In this document: piece after piece, positions 25,078-34,510 of the stretch | Layout of the letters: each line of letters starts with the position of its first letter | How positions within the stretch are numbered: the first letter of the stretch is position 1 | DNA from: Anaerostipes faecalis | GTDB lineage: Bacteria > Bacillota > Clostridia > Lachnospirales > Lachnospiraceae | Direction: 5' to 3' | Length of the DNA stretch: 64,000 bases | Assembly (NCBI RefSeq): GCF_018982945.1 | Contig: NZ_JABRXE010000001.1 | Location: 186,001 to 250,000, forward strand | Program-made: the position numbers and the translations under genes | Notes under the pieces: model-generated | Databases searched by the model: none | Seen by the model: the letters and a program-made list of their open reading frames with translations, nothing else | What the model was told of the DNA's origin: nothing

Positions 25078-27025
25078 TTTAAAACGAATGAAAGAATTAA
25101 TAGAGATTCTAAATAAAGCAGGAAAAGCCTATTATCAGGAGAACCATGAAATTATCAGTAATTATGAATATGATAAATTATACGATGAGCTTCTTGCATT
25201 AGAAAAGGATACAGGGACAATATTGTCTAACAGCCCAACCATCCATGTTGGTTATGAGCTAATGACTGCGCTGGAAAAAGAAGATCATCCATCTCCAATG
25301 TTGTCTCTTGATAAGACAAAGGAACCACAGCAGCTGGCATCCTGGCTTGGAGAAAAAGAAGGGCTGCTGTCGTGGAAACTGGATGGATTGACAATTGTGC
25401 TGACTTATGAAAATGGCGACCTGGTAAAAGCAGTAACAAGAGGAAATGGCGAAGTTGGAGAAGTTGTAACCAACAATGCAAAAGTATTTGTTAATATTCC
25501 AAGGAAAATCAAATATCAAGGAACATTGGTTATTCGTGGCGAGGCAGTTATTCCGTATTCTGTTTTTAAAAAAATGAATGAAGAAATTGAAAATGTGGAT
25601 AGTCAGTATAAAAATCCAAGAAATTTATGCAGTGGTTCAGTAAGACAACTGAATAATGAAATCACTGCAAAAAGAAATGTTCACTTTTATGGATTTAGCA
25701 TTGGTGATGTGGAAGATGTGGATTTTCACAATTCTCTGGAAGAAAAAATACAATGGGCTGAAAATCTTGGATTTGATATGGTGGAGTATGTAAGAGTAAA
25801 TCGTGATAATATCCAAGAAGCAATCCAGAAATTTGCAGAAAAAATAGCTGGTTTTGATTTGCCGTCAGATGGTCTGGTTTTGGCATATGATGATATTGCA
25901 TATGGAAAAAGTCTGGGAAGAACAGCAAAATTTCCTAAAGATTCCATAGCTTTTAAATGGGCGGATGAAACAGCAGATACAAAATTAAAGGAGATAGAAT
26001 GGAGTCCATCTAGAACAGGATTAATTAATCCTGTAGCCATATTTGAACCGGTAGAACTGGAAGGTACTACAGTAAGTCGTGCAAGCCTTCATAATATCAG
26101 TGTAATGGAAGAACTGGAATTAGGTATTGGAGACGAGATTACAGTGTACAAGGCAAATATGATTATTCCGCAGCTGGCAGAAAATAAAACAAGAAGCGGA
26201 AAAATTCATATTCCTGAACATTGCCCTGCATGTGGAGGAGAGACAAAAGTTCAAAATGAAAATGGTATCAAAACTCTAATCTGTACCAATGAATTTTGCA
26301 GTGCCAAAAAGATAAAGTCTTTTTCTCATTTTGTTTCTCGTGATGCAATGAATGTAGATGGCTTATCAGAAGCAACCCTGGAAAAAATGATTCATCAGGG
26401 ATTTTTAAAAGAGCTATATGATTTGTTCACGTTAAGTCAGTATAAAGATGAGATATTGGAAATGGAGGGCTTTGGAGAAAAGTCTTATGAGAAGCTCATT
26501 CAGTCTATTGAAAAATCCAGAGATGTACTTCTGGCAAACTTTATTTATAGTCTTGGTATATCAAATGTGGGATTGTCTAATGCAAAACTTATATGCAGAC
26601 ATTTTCAGGATGATTTCAATGCTATTAGAAAAGCAGAAGTTGAAGATTTTATTGCAATAGATCAGATCGGACCAATGATTGGAGAAGCCATAACAGCATA
26701 TTTTAGAACAGAGCACAACAGGATGGTTATAGATAAGCTGCTGGAATGGATCAGGTTTGAAAAAAATGAAGAGCAGTCCAAGGAACAGATTCTAGAGGGC
26801 CGGATTTTTGTAATTACAGGTTCCTTGAATCATTTTGAAAACAGAAAAAAACTTCAGGAGAGGATAGAGTCTCTTGGAGGGAAAGCAACAGGATCTGTAT
26901 CTAAAAAGACCAGCTTTTTAATTAATAATGATAAAGAATCAACATCATCAAAAAATAAAAAGGCAAAAGATCTTGGAATTCCTATTATTAGTGAGGAAGA
27001 TTTTTTGCAGATGATTGAAAAATAG
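25070..27025 (+). CDS. ligA: NAD-dependent DNA ligase
   Basis: LigA seals nicks using NAD. The 651-residue protein has the Ia domain (YYxxxxxxISNYEYDKLYDEL), adenylation site Lys103 in SWKLDGL (KxDG), the motif RGEAVIPYSVF, an OB-fold, a four-Cys zinc finger (CPACGG and CTNEFC, about residues 390-415), helix-hairpin-helix repeats and a C-terminal BRCT domain (GRIFVITGSLNHFENRKKLQ). The residue before KxDG is Trp, not the usual Glu-x-Lys context, so it is a divergent form. The start is GTG 25070, overlapping rluF by 8 bases, with AAAAAGGAG upstream. Confidence 0.94.
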   Translation: MSDLKRMKELIEILNKAGKAYYQENHEIISNYEYDKLYDELLALEKDTGTILSNSPTIHVGYELMTALEKEDHPSPMLSLDKTKEPQQLASWLGEKEGLLSWKLDGLTIVLTYENGDLVKAVTRGNGEVGEVVTNNAKVFVNIPRKIKYQGTLVIRGEAVIPYSVFKKMNEEIENVDSQYKNPRNLCSGSVRQLNNEITAKRNVHFYGFSIGDVEDVDFHNSLEEKIQWAENLGFDMVEYVRVNRDNIQEAIQKFAEKIAGFDLPSDGLVLAYDDIAYGKSLGRTAKFPKDSIAFKWADETADTKLKEIEWSPSRTGLINPVAIFEPVELEGTTVSRASLHNISVMEELELGIGDEITVYKANMIIPQLAENKTRSGKIHIPEHCPACGGETKVQNENGIKTLICTNEFCSAKKIKSFSHFVSRDAMNVDGLSEATLEKMIHQGFLKELYDLFTLSQYKDEILEMEGFGEKSYEKLIQSIEKSRDVLLANFIYSLGISNVGLSNAKLICRHFQDDFNAIRKAEVEDFIAIDQIGPMIGEAITAYFRTEHNRMVIDKLLEWIRFEKNEEQSKEQILEGRIFVITGSLNHFENRKKLQERIESLGGKATGSVSKKTSFLINNDKESTSSKNKKAKDLGIPIISEEDFLQMIEK

Positions 27026-27055
27026 AGTTTTATAAAATGAAGGAGATGAAACACT

Positions 27056-27961
27056 ATGCCAATACGTATTGATAGTGATTTGCCTGCAAAGGCTATTTTG
27101 GAGGAAGAAAATGTTTTTGTTATGGACAATGAGAGGGCATGTACACAGGATATTCGTCCGCTGCGCATTGCAATCTTAAATCTTATGCCAAATAAACTGG
27201 ATACAGAACTTCATCTATTAAGAAGTCTTTCTAATACTCCTTTGCAGCTGGATATTGTTTTTTTACAAACAGAGTCTTATGTTCCAACGCATGTTCCAGA
27301 ATCACATCTTGAAAAGTTTTATAATTACTTTTCAGAAATCAGAGATAAAAAATTTGATGGACTTATTATTACCGGAGCACCTGTTGAGCTAAAAGAATTC
27401 GAAGAAGTTGCATACTGGGATGAAGTTGCAGAAATCATGGAATGGTCCAAAACCCATGTAACATCGACTTTACATATTTGCTGGGCGGCACAGGCCGGTT
27501 TATATTATCACTATGGAATTAAAAAGAACATTCTGAATAAAAAGATTTCAGGGGTATATGAACACCATCCGGTACATAATAAAATTCCTTTGGTAAGAGG
27601 ATTTGATGATAAATTTTATGTTCCACATTCAAGGAATACCGGGGTAGATGGTGATGCAATCAGAGCTAACAAAGAACTTACAATTGCAGCAGAATCAGAA
27701 GAAACAGGTCCTTATTTGATTTTAAATCATGATGGAAGTCAGATTTTTGTAACAGGACATCCAGAATATGATGTGATGTCACTTCATCAGGAATATGTCA
27801 GAGATATGAAAAAAGGATTAAATCCGGACATACCTAAAAATTATTATAAAGATGATGATCCGAAAAAGGGACCGGTAAAATCATGGAGATGTCATGCAAA
27901 TGCAATGTACTATAACTGGCTGAATTATTATGTTTATCAGGTAACTCCGTATGAGCTGTAG
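27056..27961 (+). CDS. metAA: Homoserine O-acetyltransferase (MetAA type)
   Basis: A 301-residue MetA-family acyltransferase in methionine synthesis. Catalytic Cys142 lies in HICWAAQAGLYYHYG, with His235 and Glu237 in TGHPEYD, exactly the known family numbering. Position 111 is Glu (GAPVELKEF); in characterised family members Glu111 goes with acetyl-CoA and Gly111 with succinyl-CoA, so this is predicted to make O-acetyl-homoserine despite the common name homoserine O-succinyltransferase. AAGGAG lies ahead of ATG 27056. No SAM riboswitch is visible in the short spacer after ligA. Confidence 0.95.
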   Translation: MPIRIDSDLPAKAILEEENVFVMDNERACTQDIRPLRIAILNLMPNKLDTELHLLRSLSNTPLQLDIVFLQTESYVPTHVPESHLEKFYNYFSEIRDKKFDGLIITGAPVELKEFEEVAYWDEVAEIMEWSKTHVTSTLHICWAAQAGLYYHYGIKKNILNKKISGVYEHHPVHNKIPLVRGFDDKFYVPHSRNTGVDGDAIRANKELTIAAESEETGPYLILNHDGSQIFVTGHPEYDVMSLHQEYVRDMKKGLNPDIPKNYYKDDDPKKGPVKSWRCHANAMYYNWLNYYVYQVTPYEL

Positions 27962-27976
27962 ATGAAAGGAATTTTT

Positions 27977-28771
27977 ATGATCAGATTAATTGCCACAGAT
28001 ATTGATGGAACATTAGTAAAAGACGGAACATTGGATTTGAATCCGGAATATTTTGATGTGATTCGCCAATTAAGAAGCAGAGGCGTTTTATTTCTGGCAG
28101 CAAGTGGACGTCAGAGAGAAAGTATTACAAAAGTTTTTACACCGGTAAAGGATGATATTGCTTTTATTTCAGAAAATGGGACATGTATTCATTCAAAAGA
28201 TTATCAATATGTTGATGTAATCCAGCCGGAAGTGGTACGTGCTTATATTGATGAAGCAAGAAGATTTCCAGGATGCGAAGTATCTATTAACAAAGATAAT
28301 ATGGGTTATTTTGAGAATTATGGAGTCTATAATCATTTAGTGAATGATTATGGATATCGTGGGAAAATGGTAGATGATATAGGAGAATACGCAGAAGATG
28401 TTTGTAAAATTTCAATGTTTCACCACCGTGATATTGAAAAAGTTGTTGGACAGGATTTTCTGGAACGATGGAACAGGATTATGCATGTAACTTTCTCAGG
28501 GAAGTTCTGGATTGACTGCTCTAATAAAGGTGTGACAAAAGGCTCAGCGCTGAAACATTTTCAGGATGATTATCATATTACTCCAGATGAAACGCTGGCA
28601 TTCGGTGATAATCTCAATGATATAGAAATGCTGCAGAGGGCAAGTCATAGTTTTGCTGTAGCGAATGCAAGAGATGAAGTAAAGGCTGCTGCTAATTTTA
28701 TAGCACCTTCCTATAAAGAAGATGGTGTGTTACAGGTATTAAAAGCAGTATTAAGAGGTGAATTATGTTAG
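27977..28771 (+). CDS. Cof-type HAD-IIB phosphatase
   Basis: A 264-residue HAD hydrolase with motif I TDIDGTLV (Asp8, Asp10), AASGRQ for motif II, a IIB cap and the late motif FGDNLNDIEML. It is a paralogue of the HAD protein at 14553 but not close. ATG 27962 directly after the metA stop is in frame, yet AAAGGAA is placed for ATG 27977, which I chose. The stop overlaps the next HAD gene by 7 bases. Substrate unknown; likely a sugar phosphate or cofactor intermediate. Confidence 0.9.
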   Translation: MIRLIATDIDGTLVKDGTLDLNPEYFDVIRQLRSRGVLFLAASGRQRESITKVFTPVKDDIAFISENGTCIHSKDYQYVDVIQPEVVRAYIDEARRFPGCEVSINKDNMGYFENYGVYNHLVNDYGYRGKMVDDIGEYAEDVCKISMFHHRDIEKVVGQDFLERWNRIMHVTFSGKFWIDCSNKGVTKGSALKHFQDDYHITPDETLAFGDNLNDIEMLQRASHSFAVANARDEVKAAANFIAPSYKEDGVLQVLKAVLRGELC

Positions 28772-29427
28772 AAGCTGTTATATTTGATATGGATGGTGTT
28801 ATTGTTGATACAGAACCTGTTTATTTTAGAGCAATTAATGGTTTTTTGAATCAATTTGGATATCATATGGATAAAAAATATAATGAAAAATTTTTTGGAG
28901 TTTCTTCTTATGATGCATGGTCAACCATTAAAAAGGATTTTGCCCTGGAAAATGTTTCTGTTGAAGAATGCGTGCAGGGAATGATGCAAATACGAAATCA
29001 GATTATTAAAGAAGAAGGTTATGCTCCAATTAAGGGAACCGTTTCATTGATTAAAGAATTGCATGAAGCAGGAATTCCAATGGCAGTGGCATCTTCTTCT
29101 GCTTTGAAAGATATTGAAGAAATTACAAAATATTTCGGTATCAGAGATTGCTTTAAAGATATTGTATCTGGGATAGATGAATGTGAAAATGCGAAACCTT
29201 TTCCAGATGTATTTTTAAAGGCAGCAGATAAACTGGGAATCAGACCTGATCGATGTCTTGTGATTGAAGATTCTGATAATGGAGCACTTGCTGCAAAAAG
29301 AGCGGAAATGAAGGTAATAGGATATCGAAATCCTGATTTTGGTAATCAGGCACTGGAAAATGCAGATTATATTGTGGAAACCATGGAAGACGTAAATCTA
29401 AAATTATGCCGTACAGTGGGAGAGTAA
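28765..29427 (+). CDS. HAD-IA phosphatase, beta-phosphoglucomutase-like
   Basis: The 220-residue protein has motif I FDMDGVIVDTEP (Asp8, Asp10), a helical cap, ASSSALKD (motif II), a Lys in NAKPFPDVFLKAA (motif III) and VIEDSDNGALAAKRA (motif IV). This set is typical of beta-phosphoglucomutase-like phosphatases, which act on sugar phosphates. A true mutase cannot be told from a phosphatase here. It overlaps the previous HAD gene and precedes the secreted metallo-beta-lactamase protein by two bases. Confidence 0.9.
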   Translation: MLEAVIFDMDGVIVDTEPVYFRAINGFLNQFGYHMDKKYNEKFFGVSSYDAWSTIKKDFALENVSVEECVQGMMQIRNQIIKEEGYAPIKGTVSLIKELHEAGIPMAVASSSALKDIEEITKYFGIRDCFKDIVSGIDECENAKPFPDVFLKAADKLGIRPDRCLVIEDSDNGALAAKRAEMKVIGYRNPDFGNQALENADYIVETMEDVNLKLCRTVGE

Positions 29428-29429
29428 TT

Positions 29430-31163
29430 ATGAGAAGGAAAGAAAAGAAAATATTAAAATTTGTATTTCTTTTTGTTGTAGTTTTTGGAATATCTGTATT
29501 ATCAGAAAATCAGGAGAAAGTAGTTTCAGCCAATGAAAAATTTTCTGTGCATTACATCGATGTAGGTGCCGGAGATGGAGCATTACTTCAGTATGGAGAA
29601 GGAGAAAATGCAAAATATGCATTGATTGATGCAGGACCAATCAAATATGAAAGAACAGACGATGCATGGGTTAATACAAGTGATGTTGTTTTAAATTATT
29701 TAAAAAGCCATAATATTACGAAATTGGAGTTTGCATTGGTAACGCATCCCCATGTAGATCATATGGGAGGATTTTTATCTATTTTTGAAGATGATGATAT
29801 CCATATAAAAAAGATTTATGTGAATCAAAATACCATCAATCTGAATAATCCAAATTTTTCTACAACAGATAATCTTTATGACACAGATATTATCCGAAGA
29901 TTTAATGAAGCTTTAGAAAAAAGACAGAGGAAATCCAAAGAAAAGAAACTGGAAGAATTTGTTGTAGAAGAACCTGTTGCAGGGAAGAAGGTATGGCTTG
30001 GACCGGAGGGTGAAGGTATGCTTATGGAAATACTTGGACCGGTTGATACAGATTTTATTTTTGGACGTGCGGTAAGTCTTGTAGCCCGACAGGTAAATAA
30101 ATATTCAGTGGTCTGTAAACTGACATATGGAACGAATACGTTTTTAATGACCGGAGATACACAGAAAGAGCCTGTACAGGATATGATATCAAAAGGTAAA
30201 AATCTTCAGGCACAGGTTTTGAAAGTACCTCATCATGGTAAGCAGGACATTACAGAGGAAAACAAAAAAGGAGATTACACATCAGATCATAAGCTGCTGT
30301 TTGACCGTACACAAGGAGCATTGGCTATTGTAAGTAATGGATATAAAAACGTAAACAGATCACCAATGGACAGAACGGTACGGGATCTTGGAGAGTATAA
30401 CATATATACCACTAGCCATAACGGAAGCATAAAGGTTGTATCTGATGGAAAGAAACTTTCTATTGAAGGCAGCAAGTCGTCAACTGCAGAAGAATATGGA
30501 GAATATATACCCAAAACAAGAAGCTCACGGCTTTTAAGTACTGTAAATGTTAAGACAACAGGGGCAAAAACGTTGAATCCTACAAGAAGTGATGCAGCCA
30601 ATACATATAATTTATATGAGAAAAAAACAGTTACAGTGAGTTTTTCAGCAACAGCACGTTCATTTACTGACCTGACGGCAATTCAGTATAAAGTGGTAAA
30701 TAAAGGCTGTAGCAATACAAAAGTGTCTTATAAAAATGGAAATCAGGTAACTATAGGGGATGGATTCTGTGGGCGTATTTATGTCAGATTTGTGACACCT
30801 CTTGGCTCAACAGTCATGAAATTGCCGGGATTTACTGTGGATACCAAGGCACCTGTATCGGCTAAGATTAAAGGAAATAAAAAAGGTATTAAAACTTTAT
30901 CTCTATCTTCAAAAAACAGTTACAATACAAAATTTAAAAAATATATTAAGTTATATTTCTCTGCCTCCTATGGAACAAGCGGCAAATATTGCACAAAATA
31001 TAAAATCGTACCAAAAGGAAAAAGTGCATCCGGATATAAGTGGAAGACAGGAAATAGTGTAACTTATAAGACCAAAAAGAAAAAAGTCAGAGTGTATGTA
31101 AGATTTACTGATAAATCCGGAAATATTACAGAACGAAAAACCAATGGTTTTTATATAAAATAA
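29430..31163 (+). CDS. Secreted ComEC/Rec2-type metallo-beta-lactamase protein with C-terminal Ig-like modules
   Basis: The 577-residue protein starts with a signal peptide or anchor (about residues 8-24) and then has a metallo-beta-lactamase domain (about 38-330). Metal motifs are HPHVDH (His106 to His111), GDTQKEPVQ and KVPHHGKQDIT; the order is that of the soluble ComEC/Rec2-like hydrolases thought to cut DNA or nucleotides outside the cell. The C-terminal 200 residues are Lys/Ser/Thr-rich beta modules ending in DKSGNITE, recalling the Ig-like repeats of the protein at 253. No ComEC membrane channel is present, so a DNA-uptake role is not implied. ATG 29430 (GGGAGAG upstream) is preferred over 29406. 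Confidence 0.85.
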   Translation: MRRKEKKILKFVFLFVVVFGISVLSENQEKVVSANEKFSVHYIDVGAGDGALLQYGEGENAKYALIDAGPIKYERTDDAWVNTSDVVLNYLKSHNITKLEFALVTHPHVDHMGGFLSIFEDDDIHIKKIYVNQNTINLNNPNFSTTDNLYDTDIIRRFNEALEKRQRKSKEKKLEEFVVEEPVAGKKVWLGPEGEGMLMEILGPVDTDFIFGRAVSLVARQVNKYSVVCKLTYGTNTFLMTGDTQKEPVQDMISKGKNLQAQVLKVPHHGKQDITEENKKGDYTSDHKLLFDRTQGALAIVSNGYKNVNRSPMDRTVRDLGEYNIYTTSHNGSIKVVSDGKKLSIEGSKSSTAEEYGEYIPKTRSSRLLSTVNVKTTGAKTLNPTRSDAANTYNLYEKKTVTVSFSATARSFTDLTAIQYKVVNKGCSNTKVSYKNGNQVTIGDGFCGRIYVRFVTPLGSTVMKLPGFTVDTKAPVSAKIKGNKKGIKTLSLSSKNSYNTKFKKYIKLYFSASYGTSGKYCTKYKIVPKGKSASGYKWKTGNSVTYKTKKKKVRVYVRFTDKSGNITERKTNGFYIK

Positions 31164-31176
31164 AGGAAGCAGATTC

Positions 31177-32418
31177 ATGACATATGAAGAATCAATAAAT
31201 TATTTAAATAAAACAGCAGGATTCGCCAAGAAATCACCGATTAATAATATAGAATATCTTCTGGAGTGTCTTGGAAATCCTCAAGATAGCTTACGACTGA
31301 TTCATGTGGCAGGAACTAATGGCAAAGGCTCTACATGCATGTTCCTGGAAGCGTTACTAAAGGAAAAAGGCATGAGAACAGGAGTGTTTTCTTCTCCTCA
31401 TTTGCTATGTGTCAATGAACGTATTCGTATCAATGGAGAGAATATTGAAAATCAGTTATTTTCAGAAGTCTTTAAAGAGGTATCAGAAGCTGTAAAAAAA
31501 GCAATAGGAGATGGGAGACAGCATCCCTCGTTTTTTGAAATGCTTTTTTTAATGGCAATGGTATCATTTCAAGAAGAAAAACTGGATTATTGTATTGTGG
31601 AGACGGGAATGGGTGGAAGATATGATGCCACCAATATGATTTTACCTAAAGTAAGTATATTAACAACAATCAGTATGGACCATATGGAATTTCTTGGAGA
31701 GTCACTTGATAAAATTGCTTATCATAAGGCAGGAATCATAAAAGAAGGAGTTCCTGTAATTTCTGCAAAACAGGAAAAGCAATGTATGAGAGTTATACAG
31801 GAAGAAGCAGAAAAGAAAAATGCGCCGTTGGAAATACTTTCTGAAGATAATCTTAATTTTATAGAAAAATATGGGAAATATATTGATTTTTTAAATTCCA
31901 GTGCGTATGATAAGAAGAGAGTTACTGGTAAAAATGTTGCGGGAAAATTCCAGAGAGAGAATCTAGCTCTTGCCCTGAAAGCGGCAGAATGTATTTTAGG
32001 AACATTTGAAGAACCGGTAATTTTTCATGCATTGGAAAAAATCAGAATGCCAGGACGTATGGAAGAAGTACTGCCTGGGGTTTATGTGGATGTGGCACAT
32101 AATATACAGGGGATTGAAGCTTTCTGTGCTACCGTTGAGGAACACTTTAAAGGCAGAAAGAGAATAATATTTGGAGCTTCCCATAAGAATGAAGAAGATC
32201 ATATGCGCCATATTCTGGAATCAATGAATGGACTAGAATCATTCCAGACAATTTCCATTAATGGAAGGGTTGTAGATGAAAAAGAATTTCAGAACGCATT
32301 TGAAGAAATGATAAGAGTAAAAGATAAAGAAACCATTTGTTTTGTAGTAGGATCATTTTATCTGGTTGGAATAACCAAACAGTATATATCCAGGAGGAAA
32401 GAATATGTTAAATTTTAA
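31177..32418 (+). CDS. folC: Folylpolyglutamate synthase / dihydrofolate synthase
   Basis: FolC adds glutamate to folates. The 413-residue protein shows the Mur-ligase-type P-loop VAGTNGKGSTC (about residues 45-55), SSPHL, RIRINGE, ETGMGGRYDATN, SMDHMEFLG and HKAGIIK with the carbamylated-Lys region, and DVAHNIQGIEAF in the C-terminal domain. GGAAGC is a modest ribosome binding site before ATG 31177. The stop overlaps the start of the TPR membrane protein by 14 bases. Confidence 0.95.
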   Translation: MTYEESINYLNKTAGFAKKSPINNIEYLLECLGNPQDSLRLIHVAGTNGKGSTCMFLEALLKEKGMRTGVFSSPHLLCVNERIRINGENIENQLFSEVFKEVSEAVKKAIGDGRQHPSFFEMLFLMAMVSFQEEKLDYCIVETGMGGRYDATNMILPKVSILTTISMDHMEFLGESLDKIAYHKAGIIKEGVPVISAKQEKQCMRVIQEEAEKKNAPLEILSEDNLNFIEKYGKYIDFLNSSAYDKKRVTGKNVAGKFQRENLALALKAAECILGTFEEPVIFHALEKIRMPGRMEEVLPGVYVDVAHNIQGIEAFCATVEEHFKGRKRIIFGASHKNEEDHMRHILESMNGLESFQTISINGRVVDEKEFQNAFEEMIRVKDKETICFVVGSFYLVGITKQYISRRKEYVKF

Positions 32419-33583
32419 TGAAGAATTAGAAAAATTTCAGCCTTGTGCAGATTTAGAACAGGCAGTGGAAAATATTTATGGCGATGAATTAAAAGAAATT
32501 AAAAAGAATAAAACAGAATTATATAAGGCAAATCAGATTATAAAAAAGTATAATCAGGCATTAAATTATGCTAAACAGGGAAATGATGACCTGGCAATGC
32601 TCCAGTTAAAGAATGTAGTATCTGCGATTCCTAATTTTGTAGATGCATATCTTTTAATGGCATTGTTATCTGTGAAAGCAGAAGATTTTGAAACAGCCCA
32701 GGAAGCTGTTAATAATATTTTTAAAGTTGATCCGGAAAATGAATCTGCAAAGGAATATATGAAGGAATTTAATGCAGAAATTAAGAATCCAGAAGATGTT
32801 GAACATGAGTCTGAAGAAAAAGAAAAGAGTAAAAAGTCAACAGAGACTGCAAAAGGAATAAAAAATCCATTTAAAGCAAAATCATTTGATAATACTGATT
32901 CTTCTAAAGGACCGATGTTTTACATGGTAACAGGTCTGATCATTGGAGTGATTGTATCTGTAGCGTTGATTTATCCAACAGTAAAAGCAAGTTTTTCTCA
33001 CAAAACATCTACACAGGTGGAAGATTATAAAGAGCAGATTCTTGCAAAGGACACACAGCTTAAAGCAGGAGAAAAGAAGATTAAAGAGGCACAGGAAGCA
33101 CAGAAAAAAGCAGAAGATGAGCTGGAAGAGTATATTGGTACCAGTAAAAAAGATGGTATTTATGATCTTCTTTTAAAAGCTTTACAGCAGTATAGTGATA
33201 AGAATTACACTGAATCTGCAAATGCACTTTTGGATATAGATCGTAAAAAGCTTACTACAAAGAATATGAAGAGTATTTATGATGATTTAAAAACTAAAGT
33301 TTATCCAAATGCACAAAAAGGGCTTTATACAGAAGGATTGAATGCATATTATGCAAAAGATTATAAAAAGGCAGTTGATTATTTTAAAAAAGCAATCAAG
33401 ATCAGTGATACAGATGTAAACTCTTATTATTATCTTGCAAGAGCTTATGAAGACAATGGAAATACGAAAAGTGCCATTAGCACTTATGAGAAAATAATTA
33501 AAAAATTCCCTGGAACAAGAAGTGCTACTAATTCACAGAATCGTATGAATGCATTACAGCAGAAAACAAGCAAGAATTTATAG
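32405..33583 (+). CDS. TPR-domain membrane protein
   Basis: The 392-residue protein has an N-terminal cytoplasmic TPR-like region (about residues 40-130, QALNYAKQGNDDLAMLQLKN), an acidic/Lys-rich linker, one membrane helix (about 174-195), a coiled coil (about 205-245) and C-terminal outside TPR repeats (LYTEGLNAYYAKDYKKAVDY, then YYLARAYEDNGNTKSAISTY). Such bitopic TPR proteins are common next to folC in Lachnospiraceae, but their job is unknown; a scaffold role is inferred. GGAGGAAAG precedes ATG 32405. Confidence 0.85.
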   Translation: MLNFNEELEKFQPCADLEQAVENIYGDELKEIKKNKTELYKANQIIKKYNQALNYAKQGNDDLAMLQLKNVVSAIPNFVDAYLLMALLSVKAEDFETAQEAVNNIFKVDPENESAKEYMKEFNAEIKNPEDVEHESEEKEKSKKSTETAKGIKNPFKAKSFDNTDSSKGPMFYMVTGLIIGVIVSVALIYPTVKASFSHKTSTQVEDYKEQILAKDTQLKAGEKKIKEAQEAQKKAEDELEEYIGTSKKDGIYDLLLKALQQYSDKNYTESANALLDIDRKKLTTKNMKSIYDDLKTKVYPNAQKGLYTEGLNAYYAKDYKKAVDYFKKAIKISDTDVNSYYYLARAYEDNGNTKSAISTYEKIIKKFPGTRSATNSQNRMNALQQKTSKNL

Positions 33584-33626
33584 TTTGTTTTTGTTAAAGG
33601 ATATACATCATTATTTGAACTACACA

Positions 33627-33685
33627 AAAGATAAAAGAAAGAAGGATGATCTGGAAGAATCCGCCTTCTCTTTTATCTTTTTTTT
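33627..33685 (+). terminator. Strong intrinsic terminator before the spoIIA operon
   Basis: AAAGATAAAAGA with AGAAGG (33627-33645) pairs with CCTTCTCTTTTATCTTT (33664-33680) with a two-base bulge, followed by a run of T bases. Confidence 0.88.
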
Positions 33686-33692
33686 ATTACAT

Positions 33693-33715
33693 AGGAAATT
33701 TCACTATGAAAGAAC
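33693..33715 (+). promoter_or_regulatory. Candidate sigma-H-type promoter of the spoIIA operon
   Basis: AGGAAAT (33693-33699) matches the -35 core AGGAWWT of sigma-H promoters, and AGAACT near 33711-33716 is one base from the GAAT-type -10. In Bacillus the spoIIA operon is driven by sigma-H with Spo0A. I found no clear Spo0A box (TGTCGAA) here. The match is partial. Confidence 0.3.
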
Positions 33716-33763
33716 TTGTATGAACTGATGCTAAAGCATAATAGATTGGAAGGAGAGAGAAAA

Positions 33764-34069
33764 ATGGCAACAGAATATCAGATAGAAAACAGGAAATTAT
33801 GCATTAAGCTTGATGGAGAACTAGATCATCATATGGCGGAGAAAGTCCGGCATCAATGTGAAATTATATTAAAATCTTATCCGATTCAGGATATAGAATT
33901 TGATTTTGAAAAATCAGATTTTATGGATAGTTCAGGAATAGGAGTAATTCTTGGAAGATATAAACAGATTCAGCCAATGGGAGGCAAAGTGTATTTAAGT
34001 CATATGAATGATGTTATTCAGCGAATTGTTCATATGGCGGGTCTTGAGAAACTGGTAATAGAAATATAA
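33764..34069 (+). CDS. spoIIAA: Anti-sigma F factor antagonist
   Basis: SpoIIAA (STAS domain, 101 residues) frees sigma F by binding SpoIIAB in the forespore. The phosphorylation site is the Ser pair in FMDSSGIGVILGRYK (residues 56-57). Later helix-strand elements (GGKVYLSHMNDVIQRIVHMA) fit the STAS fold. The open frame reaches back to 33716, but ATG 33764 has GGAAGGAGAG upstream and the family's start. First gene of spoIIAA-spoIIAB-sigF. Confidence 0.95.
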   Translation: MATEYQIENRKLCIKLDGELDHHMAEKVRHQCEIILKSYPIQDIEFDFEKSDFMDSSGIGVILGRYKQIQPMGGKVYLSHMNDVIQRIVHMAGLEKLVIEI

Positions 34070-34081
34070 GGGAGGAATATT

Positions 34082-34510
34082 ATGGTACATTTAGAATTTA
34101 ACAGTGAATCTGAGAATGAAGGAATTGCACGAGTGGTTACAGCAGCATTTATAATGAAGTTTGATCCCACAGTAGAAGAAATGGCAGATGTAAAAACAGC
34201 TGTTTCAGAAGCTGTGACAAATTGTATTGTACATGCTTATAATGACTCAGAGGGAATGATTCAATTTGATTTATGGAATAAAGATAAGACCCTTTATCTT
34301 GCGGTTGAAGATTTTGGTATTGGTATTAAGGACGTTCAAAAAGCTATGGAACCAATGTATACAACAAAACCGGAAGATGAAAGAACAGGCATGGGATTTT
34401 CTTTTATGGAGGCTTTTATGGATAAGGTAGAAGTTTTTTCTAAGGAAGGAAAAGGTACAAGAGTAGAGATGTCAAAAACTTTTGGAGGAAATGATAATAT
34501 ACATGGATGA
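34082..34510 (+). CDS. spoIIAB: Anti-sigma F factor, serine kinase
   Basis: SpoIIAB holds sigma F inactive and phosphorylates SpoIIAA. The 142-residue GHKL kinase shows the N-box VSEAVTNCIVHAY, G1 box VEDFGIGI and the ATP-lid glycines RTGMGFSFMEAF. GGGAGGA precedes ATG 34082. It overlaps sigF. Confidence 0.96.
   Translation: MVHLEFNSESENEGIARVVTAAFIMKFDPTVEEMADVKTAVSEAVTNCIVHAYNDSEGMIQFDLWNKDKTLYLAVEDFGIGIKDVQKAMEPMYTTKPEDERTGMGFSFMEAFMDKVEVFSKEGKGTRVEMSKTFGGNDNIHG

Noticed and set aside
27026-27055. SAM or T-box riboswitch before metA
   Set aside because: The gap is only 30 bases and has no room or conserved motif for one.
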